Source: Ottelia alismoides
Taxonomy: Eukaryota; Streptophyta; Magnoliopsida; Alismatales; Hydrocharitaceae
DNA length: 64,000 nt
Direction: 5' to 3'
NCBI GenBank assembly: GCA_037367405.1
Contig: JAZKJV010000608.1
Span: 62,001-126,000 of the forward strand
Both the position numbers and the translations under genes were made by a program. Positions within the stretch are counted from its first letter, which is position 1; each line of letters starts with the position of its first letter. A model generated the notes under the pieces. The model did not search any database. It saw nothing but the letters and a program-made list of their open reading frames with translations, and was not told where the DNA came from. This document shows, piece after piece, positions 32,192-44,309 of the stretch.

Positions 32192-34516
32192 TCGTATATA
32201 CCATGTATATACTATAAGCCATAACTCATACTGAAAAATAAAATATCACCTCGACAAAATAGGATATAAAAAGTAGCTCTATAATAAAGAAAGATGATTG
32301 TGAGTTCCTCAGACTCTTTGTAATTATACTGATTATTAAGTCAGAAAAATGTTTGATGTAAAAAGCTATTTTGAAAAACCTTGTGAAAATAGTTTGAAAA
32401 TAGTGTGCACAAGTATGCAACCTTTGAAAAATCAGTTTGGTGTGAAAAATTTTCTGTGAGTGAAATAAAAATGTGTGAAAACTAGTGTGCAACTGATTGT
32501 AAAAATTGATTGTCAAATTGTTTTGAAAAACCTATCTATGTTGTGTAAAACCTTTGCAAAAATCAATTTCAAATACGTGTAAATATTGCAAAAATTATTT
32601 TGGACTATAGTTTCCAAAATGCTTGTGAAACTGATTCTAGAATAAGTCTGAGGAGTCTGCACAAAAATCTCTCAGTTGTAAATAAGGAATAAGTTCAAAT
32701 AAAGCCTATAAAACCCAAAACCTTATTGTACAGCAAATACAGTTTTCCTTTTTTGTATATACTGACTAATAAATCAGATACCTATATAGTATGATTGGAA
32801 AAATAGTGTGACCAGTTTTGGAAAATTTGATGTGAAATGATTTCAAATGCATGAAACTGTGTTGATTGCAAAATTTTTTCTTTGTGTGAAAGAAAGGATT
32901 TCAAAAACCTATGTGCAAATGTTTTGAAAATGCTTGTCAAAATTATTGCGAAAAATGTACATATAGTGTGAAAATTCTTTGCAAAAACAGTTTTCAAATG
33001 CGTGTAAATGATTGCAAAAATTATCGTGTACTACAGTTTGCAAAAATTATTTTCAAAACTAGAACTGAAGAACAAGATCACCATTACAAATACCTGTTAA
33101 TCAGAAATAAATGACATAAAAATTCCTTCTCAACAACCTAAATAAAACCATTCCAGGAACACATGTACAGTCTGTATAAACTCATATATTTTGTAAATAA
33201 AGCAGTACGCCCGTGTAAATAATGGTATATACTTTTTGTATGTGTCAAGCTCTTATTTTATTTGCAAAAATTCTTTGTGTAAAAATAATCTTTGATTCTT
33301 TTAAAAATCCTCTGTGAAAATTTGCATCATTCATTGTGCATAGCATAAGCATACCATGCATATTCTTTTTGAGTGAGCTTGATGATTGAATCAGTCTAAT
33401 AAAGTCTCAGAGTGGAGCTCGGTTGGACCCTACTGCACCTAACTGCACTGGAACCCTATGGGAACTAGGTCTAAGGTACTTCAGGTCCAGTCAGACTTAA
33501 TTCTTTGAGAAAGCAGGGCTGGGTTCAAGGCACCTCAGTGGACTAACTAGAACTTTTCGAAACACACGCATGACTCTTGTCGGCCGTGACCTAACTTGGA
33601 CACCTGCACCTTTCACATAGCTCTCCATGGATGAGGTGGTGAGGAGGCAGCTTCCTTTAGCTTGGGGTAGCATATGAGGGTAGTACTTCTAGGCGGAACC
33701 TCTCTTCTTCTTATAGCGAAGGAAGTGCACCTCAACTTGGTCTAGTGGTGATGAAGTCTAAAGACAGAAGCCGTGGGTTGCAATAAAGCTTCAAAAGAGG
33801 GATAGTCTACTGGCTCAAGAGGAAAATTTCTTGTATATATGCTGCTCATGTAGATATGTTGTACAGATGCAATTGAAAAAAAAAAATGCAAAAAGAACTC
33901 CAAAAAAGTGGTGGGTCGGATTGAAAATTTAATAATCCCACCGGAGTATTATATAGTTCAATAAAGCAAAAGCTTATGGTATCCATGTTACATCTCATGA
34001 AGCTAGCAGCGGGAGACTCAGCTACACTGGCTGAGCTCCCAAAAGTCTATACTTCTTCCCCCTCTTCTTGAGCCGGTTGCACTTGAACTTAGAAGGGAAT
34101 ACCCCGCTTCTCGAGGAAAGAGTTGCTAGACCGAGGCATTAGAGTTACCAGGTTGGGGGAGGTTGTTTCTTTGTCACTTCTGAGGTGGGGAGCCACTCTC
34201 ACTTACACTGTACAAGTCAGCTTCATAGTCATAAGGGTTTGTGTATGGTGTAGGCTAGTTCTGACCAGGCTATTAAGGTGCTTTTGAACCGAATTCTGCG
34301 ATTATCGAAGGCTGTTGTGCTTTAAATCTGGTTCCCGACTAGGTTCCACACACATCCACACCTAAGGACTGACAGGAGCTCCAATCTCAGATTTTGTAGA
34401 GACATGCATTGCACTGAAAGCACCCCTATTCACTCTATCTTCCTTTCATTTTCCTTTTTCTTTCCTTTATTCTTCTGATACTTATTACATAAGTATTTGC
34501 TAGGGACCAGCAAAGG
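32192..34516 (+). other. Element A 3' non-coding region
   Basis: There is no frame longer than about 100 codons, so no env-like gene. Bases 32330-33100 are rich in GTGTAAA/TTTGAAAA/GCAAAAAT words and contain a degenerate direct duplication about 420 bp apart. Bases 33620-34240 align with 46850-47480 of element B in long blocks such as GGGGTAGCATATGAGGGTAG and ATAATCCCACCGGAGTAT, which is stronger similarity than the LTRs show. Confidence 0.6.
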
Positions 34517-34530
34517 CAAGTATAGGGGGG
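34517..34530 (+). other. Polypurine tract, element A
   Basis: CAAGTATAGGGGGG lies directly before the 3' LTR, where plus-strand DNA synthesis would be primed. It shares AAGTATAGGGGGG with element B and with the upstream hairpin array. Confidence 0.8.
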
Positions 34531-37500
34531 TGATGAATCTCCATTTCATCACCTTTATTCTATCATTTTGGCCTTAAAAACCCCAGCAAATGCATGTAAA
34601 TAGCATTAATTTGTACATATTAGCATCTATTATTTATTGTATTAATTATACATAAAATAAGGTTTTTAATGCCAAAATTATAGAATAAAGAAAAGAAAAG
34701 AAAAAGGAATAAAATATTGCAAATATTTTATGACCCTAACCCCGAGACCGAGGCCAGCATGGAATTGGTCGACAAGGAATAAAGTAGGGGGAGATAAGGG
34801 CCAATTATACAATAAATATCTCATTTATTTATTCATTCATTTATGCATTTTTGACACCTATTTTGTAAAGAATTATTTATTCATCAAATTAAAATCTTTT
34901 GTACATGAAAGATGTAGATAATAATGTAAATAAAAATACAAAATTGAGTTTATGTGAAAATAATATACAGTGTACATTTTATACACATAATAAAAAGCAG
35001 AAATCTCAACTTCACAGACCCATATCTTGCAAATAAAAACTCCAAATCACCCAAACTCACCTTTAATTGTATATAGCATTTCATAAACTATTTTATAAAA
35101 TCAGTTCCATAATTGTTGGAGTCCATCTGTGAAAGTTAGGTTTTTGGCCCTTCTTGTACATAATACCTGATTAAAATATTCATTTTATTCAATATCCATT
35201 ACTTTTATAAATTCATATTTTTAGAATTTTGTAAATAATATATATAATTCATGTACATATTGAAATTAAAACCAAAAAAGAAATTTCAAAAATAAAATAA
35301 GCCTAGCTGATACCTAGGCAAAATACCTATGTTACCCATGTGTATATAAATAAAAGGGAAAACATTCTTTAATTATTTTATGCATCTATATTTTTCTAAA
35401 AATATATATATTACACATAACTTATTAAAAATACAAATCCAAAATAAAAACAAATAAAATTCATTAAATGAATAAAATGCATATAATATATAGGTAGAGT
35501 ACCTATAAGTATACATACATACACATACATCTATTTATTTAAAAAATATAAATAAACTCATAAAAATAAAATAAAAATATATTTATACTCACAAAAATAA
35601 GTTATAAAATTATAAAATAAGAAACTAAATAATAAAATAAAATAAATAAACTAAAAATAAAATATACCAAAATACATATAAAATACATACATATACACAT
35701 TATTGTAATAAAACCGTAATAAAATAATTCATAAAAATAAATAAAAATCATATTAAAATACTACATACAATAATAAAGATTTTTTATTTTATACTCGAAA
35801 AATAATAAAATCATTTATTACCTTAAATAATTCATTCTTTATTCCTCCAGCCTATTTTGTCTTCTAGCGGCCTCCGTGGACCAATCGCGTGCCGCCAAGA
35901 GTTGACCTCGGGTCAACTCTTCTGACTCAAGGATGGCCCCTCTGACAAGTCACGAGAGGTCCCTCTTCCTCGATTTTTCACGCCGATTGTGTTGCTCGAG
36001 GGTGATAAGACCCTTCATGAGATTTGTTCCTCGAACATCCACGAATCACGCCGCATCCCATGATTCCTTGTACAGCATCTAGATTCACCAAGATCTGCCG
36101 GCCAATAACAGGCGCAAACTTTGCTTATAAATAAACCCTCCGACCTCCTCATCCATTTTGGCCTCCCTTTCCGTCGTCTTCCACCGTCTATTCCAGTCCT
36201 CTGAGGTTCCTTGTGACAGGAGGGTCCTCCTGGAAGCTTCAGGCAGTTGGAGGAGTCGAAGGAGCGCCCACGGCCGCCGCGTCGCCGGAGGTCCTGCTCC
36301 CTGGTCGCCAACCAGGTATAAGAGCTGATTTCTTCTCGTTTTTAGCTTAGCTTTAGTTTGTACTTTGTAGTTTAGCTCTTAGAGTAATCAGTAGAGCATC
36401 AGGTGCTCGATTAGACCAAGATCGAAGTTCGCCGGAGTTTAGCTCCGGCGAACCTCTCTACTCTGATTGACACTCTATCCGACCCTTCGCCCCACCTCAT
36501 CGCCTTCCCTACGTATTCTCCACGCACCCACGCTCCAAGATCAACCAGAGCTCGCCCAGCTCTGCGAATCGAGGTCCTCCCTCCTCCGCTTCGCCGGACC
36601 TCGCCGCCCTCCACCTTTCCCCGTTCGTCTACCCTAAACCTCGGGTCGAGGAAGACCCCCCTCGAGCCCCTCTTTCATTCGGTGCAGGGACCCAAGCTGA
36701 AAGGAGCCCTTCGGGGCTCGATTCAAGTCCATTCGAGGTTCCAGGACCCCCTTGTCTTCCCCGAGCTCGTTCAGCCGATCTAGGAGGTCCTGGACCTTCT
36801 GGAGTATCTCGAACGGTGCGCACCGCTTCGCCGGACGCCTGGAGGCCACAAGCAGCAACATCGAGCGCCTGGAGGCGGAGGAATCACCGATCGAAGTCAG
36901 GGAAGTCAGCTGTTCTTCCCTGTTCTTCGTGAGCAGCAGCAGCCGTTGGATCGAAGGGACAGCCCCAGTTCTAATCGGGGCCGTCCATCTAGCACCAGCC
37001 GTGGCCGTGCGATCAGATCTCAGATGCAATCACAGCCACGGATCGCCGAAGGGGTATCGAGCGTCGAGGGCTCGACACGTGGATAAGTGGCGCACTGGAA
37101 GCCGTTGGATCGCGCGCCTTTAGGGGGTAAATTGCATATCTAGCCCCTGCATTTTTGTAAAGTTAATATTTAATCTTGTAAATAAAATAGAACGTGGTAA
37201 ATAATGTGGAACTTTTGCATAGGACCCCCTATATTGTTTGCATATTAAACTTGGGTCCAGTCCACGTCACCTCACGTGTAGTCCCACGTGAGGTGGTAAA
37301 ATTTGCACAATCCCCCTGTAGATTTGCATGTTTATGTTTAATCCATTAAATAAAATATTCAGTGTATTATTTTTGTGAAAAATTGCAACCAGGACCCTAG
37401 AGTTTCGGAAATTGCGCTTTGGTCCCTGTGTGTGCGGGACCACGTGTAATCCCACGTGATGGTTAAATTGCTAGGGGGCCCTGGCGGGTTGGGTTATTTG

Positions 37501-38650
37501 GTTTTGGTCTGAAATCTCAGAACACGTGATAATATTTTGGTGTTTTTGCACATGTGCCCCTGGATGTTATTTTATTTGCAAAAATACCCCTGCCAGGCTT
37601 AATTATTTTTGTGTCTTTATCCAATTTATTAAAAATACCTATTAGGCTTCTAAAAATCCACCAAAATTAGGATAGGTGCTCTATGCCATGCTGTTCACGC
37701 ACATATTTTAGTTTGCATTTTTTCGCATTTTTCCTAATTATTAAAAATGAAAAAGAAGCCATTTTTGTACTGTTTAAATTAGAAAATACAAAAAAATTAG
37801 AAAATGTGTTTGAAAAATTCCAAAAAAATGATATATGATATATTTATATATATATTGAGTCCAGAAAATGAAAAACCCTACAAATATGAAAAGAAAATAA
37901 AAAAATCACAAAACCCCAAAAGCAACATAAAAATTAGAAAAACTCTTTAAAAACCCAAAAAATACATTTTTCTCTTTTATAATTATCTATATATTATTAT
38001 TAATATGTAAAAATTAATTTGGGCAATTTTGGGTATTATTTGATATTTTTAAAACCCAAATCATATACGGCTATTTATTTAGTCCTATATTGTGGACATT
38101 TTTGAATTGAAAAATACATAAAAATTAGAATTATAAAAAAAGATATATAAAAAAAAAGTTCAAAATATAAGTCTATATGTTAAGTTTTTATGCTTATAAT
38201 ATATATATATATATTCTATATTACCTCTCTCTCTCTCTTTCTTATATATATTATCTCTTTATATATAATATATAGTATATAGATTTTATAATTAATAATA
38301 TAAAAAGAAAAGAAAAAAAAGTATAAAATATAAAATCAAAATAAAAATTATAAAAACAAAAAATATATATATATATATATATAAAAAATAAAAAAAGAGA
38401 GACCCACTTCACTCAAGAATGACTGGTATGCACATATAGGCTCATGCATTTTTGTATTGCTCTCTGTGGTTCGACCTCTACATGCTTGTTCACTATACAT
38501 TTTGTTGTAGAGTAATAAAAATTAATTCACATTTATTTTGGACTTAATTGATACATTCTTGCTTTGTGGGTTAATTGTTGATCACTCGCCTTTTATTAAG
38601 GGGTCGCCACGACGACATATTCAGACCCTTGATAAAAAGCGCGTTCATCA
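34531..38650 (+). repeat. Element A 3' LTR
   Basis: This is the near-identical copy of 18795-22908, followed by the ACTAC duplication. The first 1 kb is identical by eye. Later differences are one-base length changes (for example GCAGGACC against GCAGGGACC), plus one small change near 36107 and microsatellite length changes near 38200-38395. Confidence 0.93.
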
Positions 38651-38655
38651 ACTAC

Positions 38656-38871
38656 CAACTCTTCCGTGCGGGCCAGTCGGTTGGGGTAGCATCGGGTATC
38701 CTAACAGGTCACGTAAGCGCTCTGATATCTTGTGTGTTCACCTAATAAAAATTGACAAGATAATTTGACCGAGCTTTTACGGTCTTCAGCTCGCGTTGCG
38801 TTGGTGAACCGGAGGTTTGCATTTTGATCATAGTTTTTCCAGATCTCATCCGTACTACTCGCTAGATCAAG
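38656..38871 (+). other. Element B leader, second part
   Basis: This continues the B leader after the element A insertion. It contains a block matching the A leader (GAGCTTTTACGG near 38771 and TTGGTGAACC near 38803) shortly before the gag start. Confidence 0.65.
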
Positions 38872-40553
38872 ATGATGGGAAGACGCTCTCTTAGGCAGCC
38901 TCTGGTTGCACCGCTTTCGGGCACGTCTACCCGATCATCTAGGTTGGCCCGCGAGAGCCGAGACCAGCTCTCCGAGCCCGAGTACGACTCCGCCCTGTTC
39001 CCCCTCAACCCCCTTTCTTTCGGATCTGAGCGACATGAGCCCGAGGAGAGATTAGCAGATTTGACAGCACCTGAGTTGGGCTCATTTGATTTTGCAGACG
39101 TTATGGCCGCCAGTGCAGAGGATCGCTCCGTCAGCCTGAGCACTTCGTATTGGATCAGGGAGCGATCAACTCCACCCTGATCGCCTCGTTAGAGACCGTT
39201 CAGCAGCAGCTGAGGGGATCAGGGAGCATTCATGCTCGACATGAGGAGAGAGATGGAGCAGATGCGAGCTGAGAGAGCAGAGCGAGAGCAGAGGAGAGAG
39301 GAACCGAGGATCCCAGATGATGCAAATGCAGCAGCCACAGCAACAGCCGCCGCAGCCGCGGCCGGAGGACCACCGAGACCGATGTGGGAGTTGCACAACC
39401 CTGGATCGACGCTGACGCACCACTGGGTAGTACTTCCAGCTATCGTGGGGACTTCAAGTTCCCCCCGAACACTTTGCAGCTACTCCCCCGCTTCCACGGA
39501 CTCGCGACAGAGGAGCCCCATCTCCACCTCCAGGAGTTCTTGATGATTTGCAGCACTGTCCACGACCGTCAGGTGGACCAGGACACGATCAGGATGATCG
39601 CCTTCCCCTTCTCACTAGCAGACAGAGCAGCCACCTGGCTGAAGCATTTGGGGAAGTTTGTTTACACCTGGGAGCAGCTCCGCACCGAGTACTTGAACAA
39701 GTACTATCCACTCGAGCGGACCAATGCAGCGAGGGCCCTGATCAGCAACTTCTCCATGCTCCCCAATGAGCAATTCCATGAGGCATGGGAGAGGTTTCGT
39801 GAGCTTACTGACCGATGCCCGCACCACGACATCTCGAAGCCGAACCTTGTGCAGAGCTTCTTCAACGGGCTGACACTAGAGCTCCAGGGCTTGGTGAATG
39901 CTTCTTGCGACGGGTCCTATTTCGCCAAGGACCACGATCAGGTCTGGGCCATCTACGAGGAGATGGCCGAGAATTATATGGTGATGTCCCAGACCCGGTT
40001 GTACACACAGGGCAGACCCCAGCAGCAGTCAGGACCCGTGCAATACCAGAGGATAGCACGGGTTGACGCCGGTCCATCCAGTTCATCCGCAGTTGTAGCA
40101 GCCCAGGCTGAGTCGTCCGCTGCGGATATGGGCATCATTAGTGAGAAGTTGGACCGGATGGAGCTGATCGAGAAGAAGCAGTGTCAGGGCATCACGCAGA
40201 TGGAGCAGATGGCACAGACTCTGAGCGACATGAAGACCCAGCTCATGTGTCTCCAGAGGCACAGACGGCTTCCCAGCCCCGTCTTCAGTCGCGAGGCGAT
40301 ACCGGCGGCAGCAGCAGCTCGTCCCAACGCTCCAGCTCTTTTCAGCAGCCTAGACAGGTTCATCTTGTACAGGCGGAGCCGTACCAGCAGCAGCAGCCCT
40401 CTGACCAGTCCCCACCATCTCCAGACATGCAGATGGGTGGTATACCAGCCGGATCAGCCTCTGGCAGTACTCCCGCCAGCCAAGTACGATGCAGAGCTGT
40501 TGATGGATGTCAACGGGATTTGGTATGACCGTCCCCAGCCTGGGATCCGATGA
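38872..40553 (+). pseudogene. gag: Element B gag, frameshifted
   Basis: An ATG at 38872 (MMGRRSLRQPL) opens a frame that stops at 39180. A second frame carries an Arg/Glu- and Ala-rich stretch (39232-39420). The Gag core then lies at about 39440-39990 in a third register (FAFPFSL-like AFPFSLADRAATWLKHLG; EYLNKYYPLERTNAAR), closely similar to Gag of element A. The frame ends at 40553. At least two length changes separate the parts, so no full Gag can be made. Confidence 0.8.
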
Positions 40554-42269
40554 GACCATCCCAGATTCAGGTGGGGGAGTGGAGGTACCCAGCCCCAACA
40601 GCAGTCATCCGGTCAGGGAGGGCAGTATAGCCAGCAGAGAGATCACCAGCAGCAGCAGCCCCCAGCTTACCAGCCATACCAGCAGTCGTCCTTCGTTCCT
40701 CGTCCCTATCAGCAGCAGGGACAGTCTTGGAGACGTGAGCAGCAGGCTCACCAGTCACAGCAGCAGCATCCTACCTCCTACCCCTCTCAGCAGCAGCAGC
40801 ACCAGGTCCAGCAGCCTCATCACCAGAGAGGCTACCCATCAGGCTCCCATGAGAGCCCCGCCTTAGACGACATAGCCCGCCTCCTCACGGACCAGCAGAC
40901 TACCTTTAGACGGGAGATGGACGAGTTCCGCCAGGAGATGCAGGACCTGATGAGAGGGAAGGCCGCCATCCCTGCACAGATAGAGCCGAATCCGAACAGC
41001 CTGAAGAGGAAATCTGAGCAGGTAGTTTCCACTGAGCACGTCACTCCTAGTGATCCATTTGATGATATGTCTTCAGATCTGTTTGATGCTGATTTTGTTA
41101 CACTTAGGAGCGGTAGAGCACCAGCAGGCGGCGCCTCATCTGAGCGACGACTCGAGGATCCACCCAGGGCGCCAGATGAGGAGGAGGAGAGCGGTACTGA
41201 GGCCGCACCTGATGACGGTGGTACTGATGCCACCAAGGATGCTGATTCCACCGACGGTACTGAGGTCGCCGCTTCACCAGTTCGAGGAGGTGGTGTTGAT
41301 GCCACCAGAGTAGCCGAGCCAGCACGTGATACGGAGGCCGCGAGACGTCCAGCAGCAGAGCCAGCCCGTGGTGGTACTAAGGCCACCGGTGTTTCTGTAG
41401 AGAGAGCAGTTGTTTCTCCTTATTCTCATGTATCTCAGAACAATGTTGTGAATAAAGGAAAAGGTTTAGTTTCTTCTGGTCCCACTGTGGTGATTGATGT
41501 ATGTGCGGATCCGGCCATCGAGTCGTCTAGACCTTTTCCTAGTCCTTCATCTGAGAAGGACCCTGTGATCCCCTTTCCTAGAGCCCTTCAGATGGGGAAG
41601 GGGAAGAAAAAAGAAAAAGACCCAAAAAAGAGAGAGCAGGAGGAGTTCAGCCAGAGCATGATCGACAGATTTCACATACAGCTGACCCTTCAGGAGGCTT
41701 TGCAGCACATCCCCCTTCTTCAGCGATCTTTGAGAGACAGGACTACAGTCAGGAGGAGGAGGAGGAACCACACTTCAGAGATTCATGTGCTGATGAAAGC
41801 CACGTGTTGCGCGATCCAGAACCGTTTGCCGGCCAAGAGGCCAGATTCAGGGGCCCTGTATGTCAGATGCCAGATTAGTGAGCAGAGGTTCGACCGGACT
41901 CTATTAGATAGCGGATCGTCTATCAACCTCCTTCCGGCAGCCCTCCTCGACCGCTTCGAGTTGGGCACTCTTCGACAGAGCAGGACAGTCCTTCAGTTTG
42001 CTGATCGATCTGTCAAGAGGCCGAAGGGGTTGTTGCGAGATGTTGTCGTCACTATTCAGGGCCTGAAATTCCCTGTGGACTTCGTAGTGTTGGACATGGA
42101 GATCCCTGATTCAGTGACCGATACCCCCATCATCCTCGGTCGTCCGTTCTTGGCCACAGCCAAGGCGGTGACTGATCATGATAGTGGGAAGGTATACTTT
42201 CGCGTCAAGGGCGAGAGTGTACAAATAGAGACGGTCGAGGATTACAGAGCCAGAGAGAGAATGCTCTGA
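40554..42269 (+). pseudogene. Element B Gln-rich linker and aspartic protease
   Basis: Bases 40600-40850 encode Gln/Ser/Pro-rich sequence, broken across frames. From 40917 one frame runs through TLRSGRAPAGG (about 41099) to the protease motif LLDSGSSINLL (Asp codon 41907-41909) and ILGRPFLATA, ending with TGA at 42267-42269. The protease itself looks whole but is detached from flanking frames. It matches the linker-protease arrangement of element A. Confidence 0.75.
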
Positions 42270-44309
42270 GGCCAGCACAGATTCAGAGCAGCTGACAGAT
42301 GCTGGGCCAGACATCCACCAGGACTGTGATTTTGTGATCACAGATGATGAGGCAGCATGGGCAGACCCTGCAGCACAGGCCATCCTCTCATTTTCAGACA
42401 CCGCTGATGCCGAGATGATAGCAGAGGAGAGCTTGGAGAGCACAGCCCTGGTCCAGGATACCACAGAGGCAGCAGAGCCGATTCTTGACCGTGACACGGT
42501 TTTCAGTGACGGTGGTACTGATGCCGCCTTGTTTGATGCAGACCCCTCGCATTCAGAGTCTGATTGGGAAGATTGTGATGATCAAATGCCAGACCTGAGT
42601 CCACCAGAGCCTACAGATGAGGAGGAGGTAGATGCAGAGCAGATCAGAGACAGCGCAGTTGAGCAGCCTCCTCCAGATCCAGTTTGCGAGAGTTCGCTTT
42701 CTCTCTCCCAGGCAGATTTGGCAGACTTAGCAGCATACACACACTTTCTTCCGCAGCCAAATTTGCCAGCACCCAGCTGTCCAGAGCTGAAGCCGCTCCC
42801 TACTTCGCTGAAGTATCGGTTCCTTGCGGGCGAGCCCGAGATGTACCCAGTCATCATCTCCTCCGATCTGACTGGAGAGCAGGAATCCCGTTTGATGGGG
42901 GTTCTTGAAATGAACCGTAAGGCAATCGGATGGAGCGTAGCAGATCTCCATGGGATTAGCCCATCAGTGTGCTCCCACCATATCTATCTTGAGGAGGGGG
43001 CGAAGCCGTCGCGTGAGTTCCAGCGGCGGTTGAACCCCAACCTGAGAGAGGTCGTGATGAAGGAAATATCAAAATGGTGGAGTGCAGATTTTATTTATCC
43101 CATTTCCGACTCCAAGTGGGTTAGCCCCTTGCATGTGGTGCCCAAGAAGACGGGCATCACGACTGTGATCAGTGAGTCGGGAGAGGAGATTGCTACACGA
43201 GTACCCACCTCTTAGAGGGTCTGTGTTGACTATAGGAGACTCAACCAGGCCACCAAGAAGGACCATTTCCCCTGCCTTTTATTGACCAGATCATTGAGAG
43301 ACTGGCAGGGAAGAGCCATTATTGCTTCCTGGATGGGTACTCGGGCTACAACCAGGTGGCCATCGCTTCTGAGGATCAGGAGAAGACCACCTTTACCTGT
43401 CCCTTCAGTACATATGCCTTTCGATGCATGCCATTTGGGCTATGCAATGCCCTTGCGACTTTTCAGAGGTGCATGCTGTCGATCTTTTCGGACATGGTAG
43501 GGGAGTGTTTGGAGGTCTTCATGGACGATTTCTCGGTCTACGGTGACGGATTCGACTCCTGTCTTGACTGCCTAGACCGAGTACTCCAGCGATGTATTGA
43601 GTACCATTTGGTTATATCTTGGGAGAAGAGTCACTTCATGGTGACTCAAGGGACGGTGCTTGGCCATATCATCTCCAACAGGGGCATGGAGATGGATCTG
43701 GCCAAGGTTGATGTCATTAGAAAACTCGCACCACCGTCCAATTTGAGGCAGCTACGGTCATTCCTGGGGCACGTTGGATTTTATAGGAGATTTATTCAGG
43801 ATTTCAGCAGAATTGCCCGGCCGTTGACTGACCTCTTGACGAAAGACACTGAGTTCCTTGTCGATGACAAGTGTCTTTCATCCTTTGCGACTCTCCAGCA
43901 GTGTGTTATTGAGGCTCCTATCCTCCAGCCGCCTGATTGGTCTCTCCCATTCGAGATCATGACGGATGCCTCCGATTTTGCCGTAGGGGTAGTGCTGGGA
44001 CAGAGGAGGGATGGAGTCCCCTTTGTTATCCACTACGCTAGCCTCACATTGGATTCCGCCCAGCGGAATTACACGGTCACAGAGAAGGAGATGCTAGCCG
44101 TAGTGTTCGCCCTAGATAAGTTTCGATCTTATATCATTGGATCTAGAGTGACTTTGTACACAGATCACACCGCCATCAGGTACCTCATGGAAAGAAGGAT
44201 GCCAAGGCCAGACTCACTAGATGGATCCTTCTACTCCAGGAGTTCGACATTGAGATCAAAGATAAGCCTGGAGTCAAGAATGTGGTGGCGGATCATCTCT
44301 CCCGCTTAG
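42270..44309 (+). pseudogene. pol: Element B RT and RNase H, broken
   Basis: The frame reopens at 42334 and enters RT (YLEEGAKPSREFQRRL, about 42980). A TAG at 43213 replaces a tryptophan conserved in the family and in element A. A one-base loss near 43271 shifts the frame. RT then continues with FGLCNALATFQRCM and FMDD (Asp codons 43524 and 43527). RNase H follows (MTDASDFAVGVV, TEKEMLAV, YTDHTAI). Another one-base loss near 44190 shifts the frame again. The catalytic residues are still present despite the breaks. Confidence 0.85.

Larger units (their letters stand above)
18795..38650 (+). mobile_element. Athila-like Ty3/gypsy element A, apparently intact and young
   Basis: It has two LTRs (4114 and 4120 bp), a perfect target duplication ACTAC (18790-18794 and 38651-38655), an exact tRNA-Asp primer site, a single open gag-pol frame (25328-31735) and a polypurine tract directly before the 3' LTR. 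Total length is 19856 bp. LTR differences are almost all one-base indels in homopolymers or TA/CT runs. RT, RNase H and integrase resemble the Athila lineage; there is no chromodomain and no recognisable env-like frame. It is inserted in the leader of element B. Confidence 0.93.

Noticed and set aside
32192..34516. An env-like third gene in element A
   Set aside because: Some Athila elements carry one, but no frame over about 100 codons, signal peptide or membrane segment is present here or in the matching region of B.
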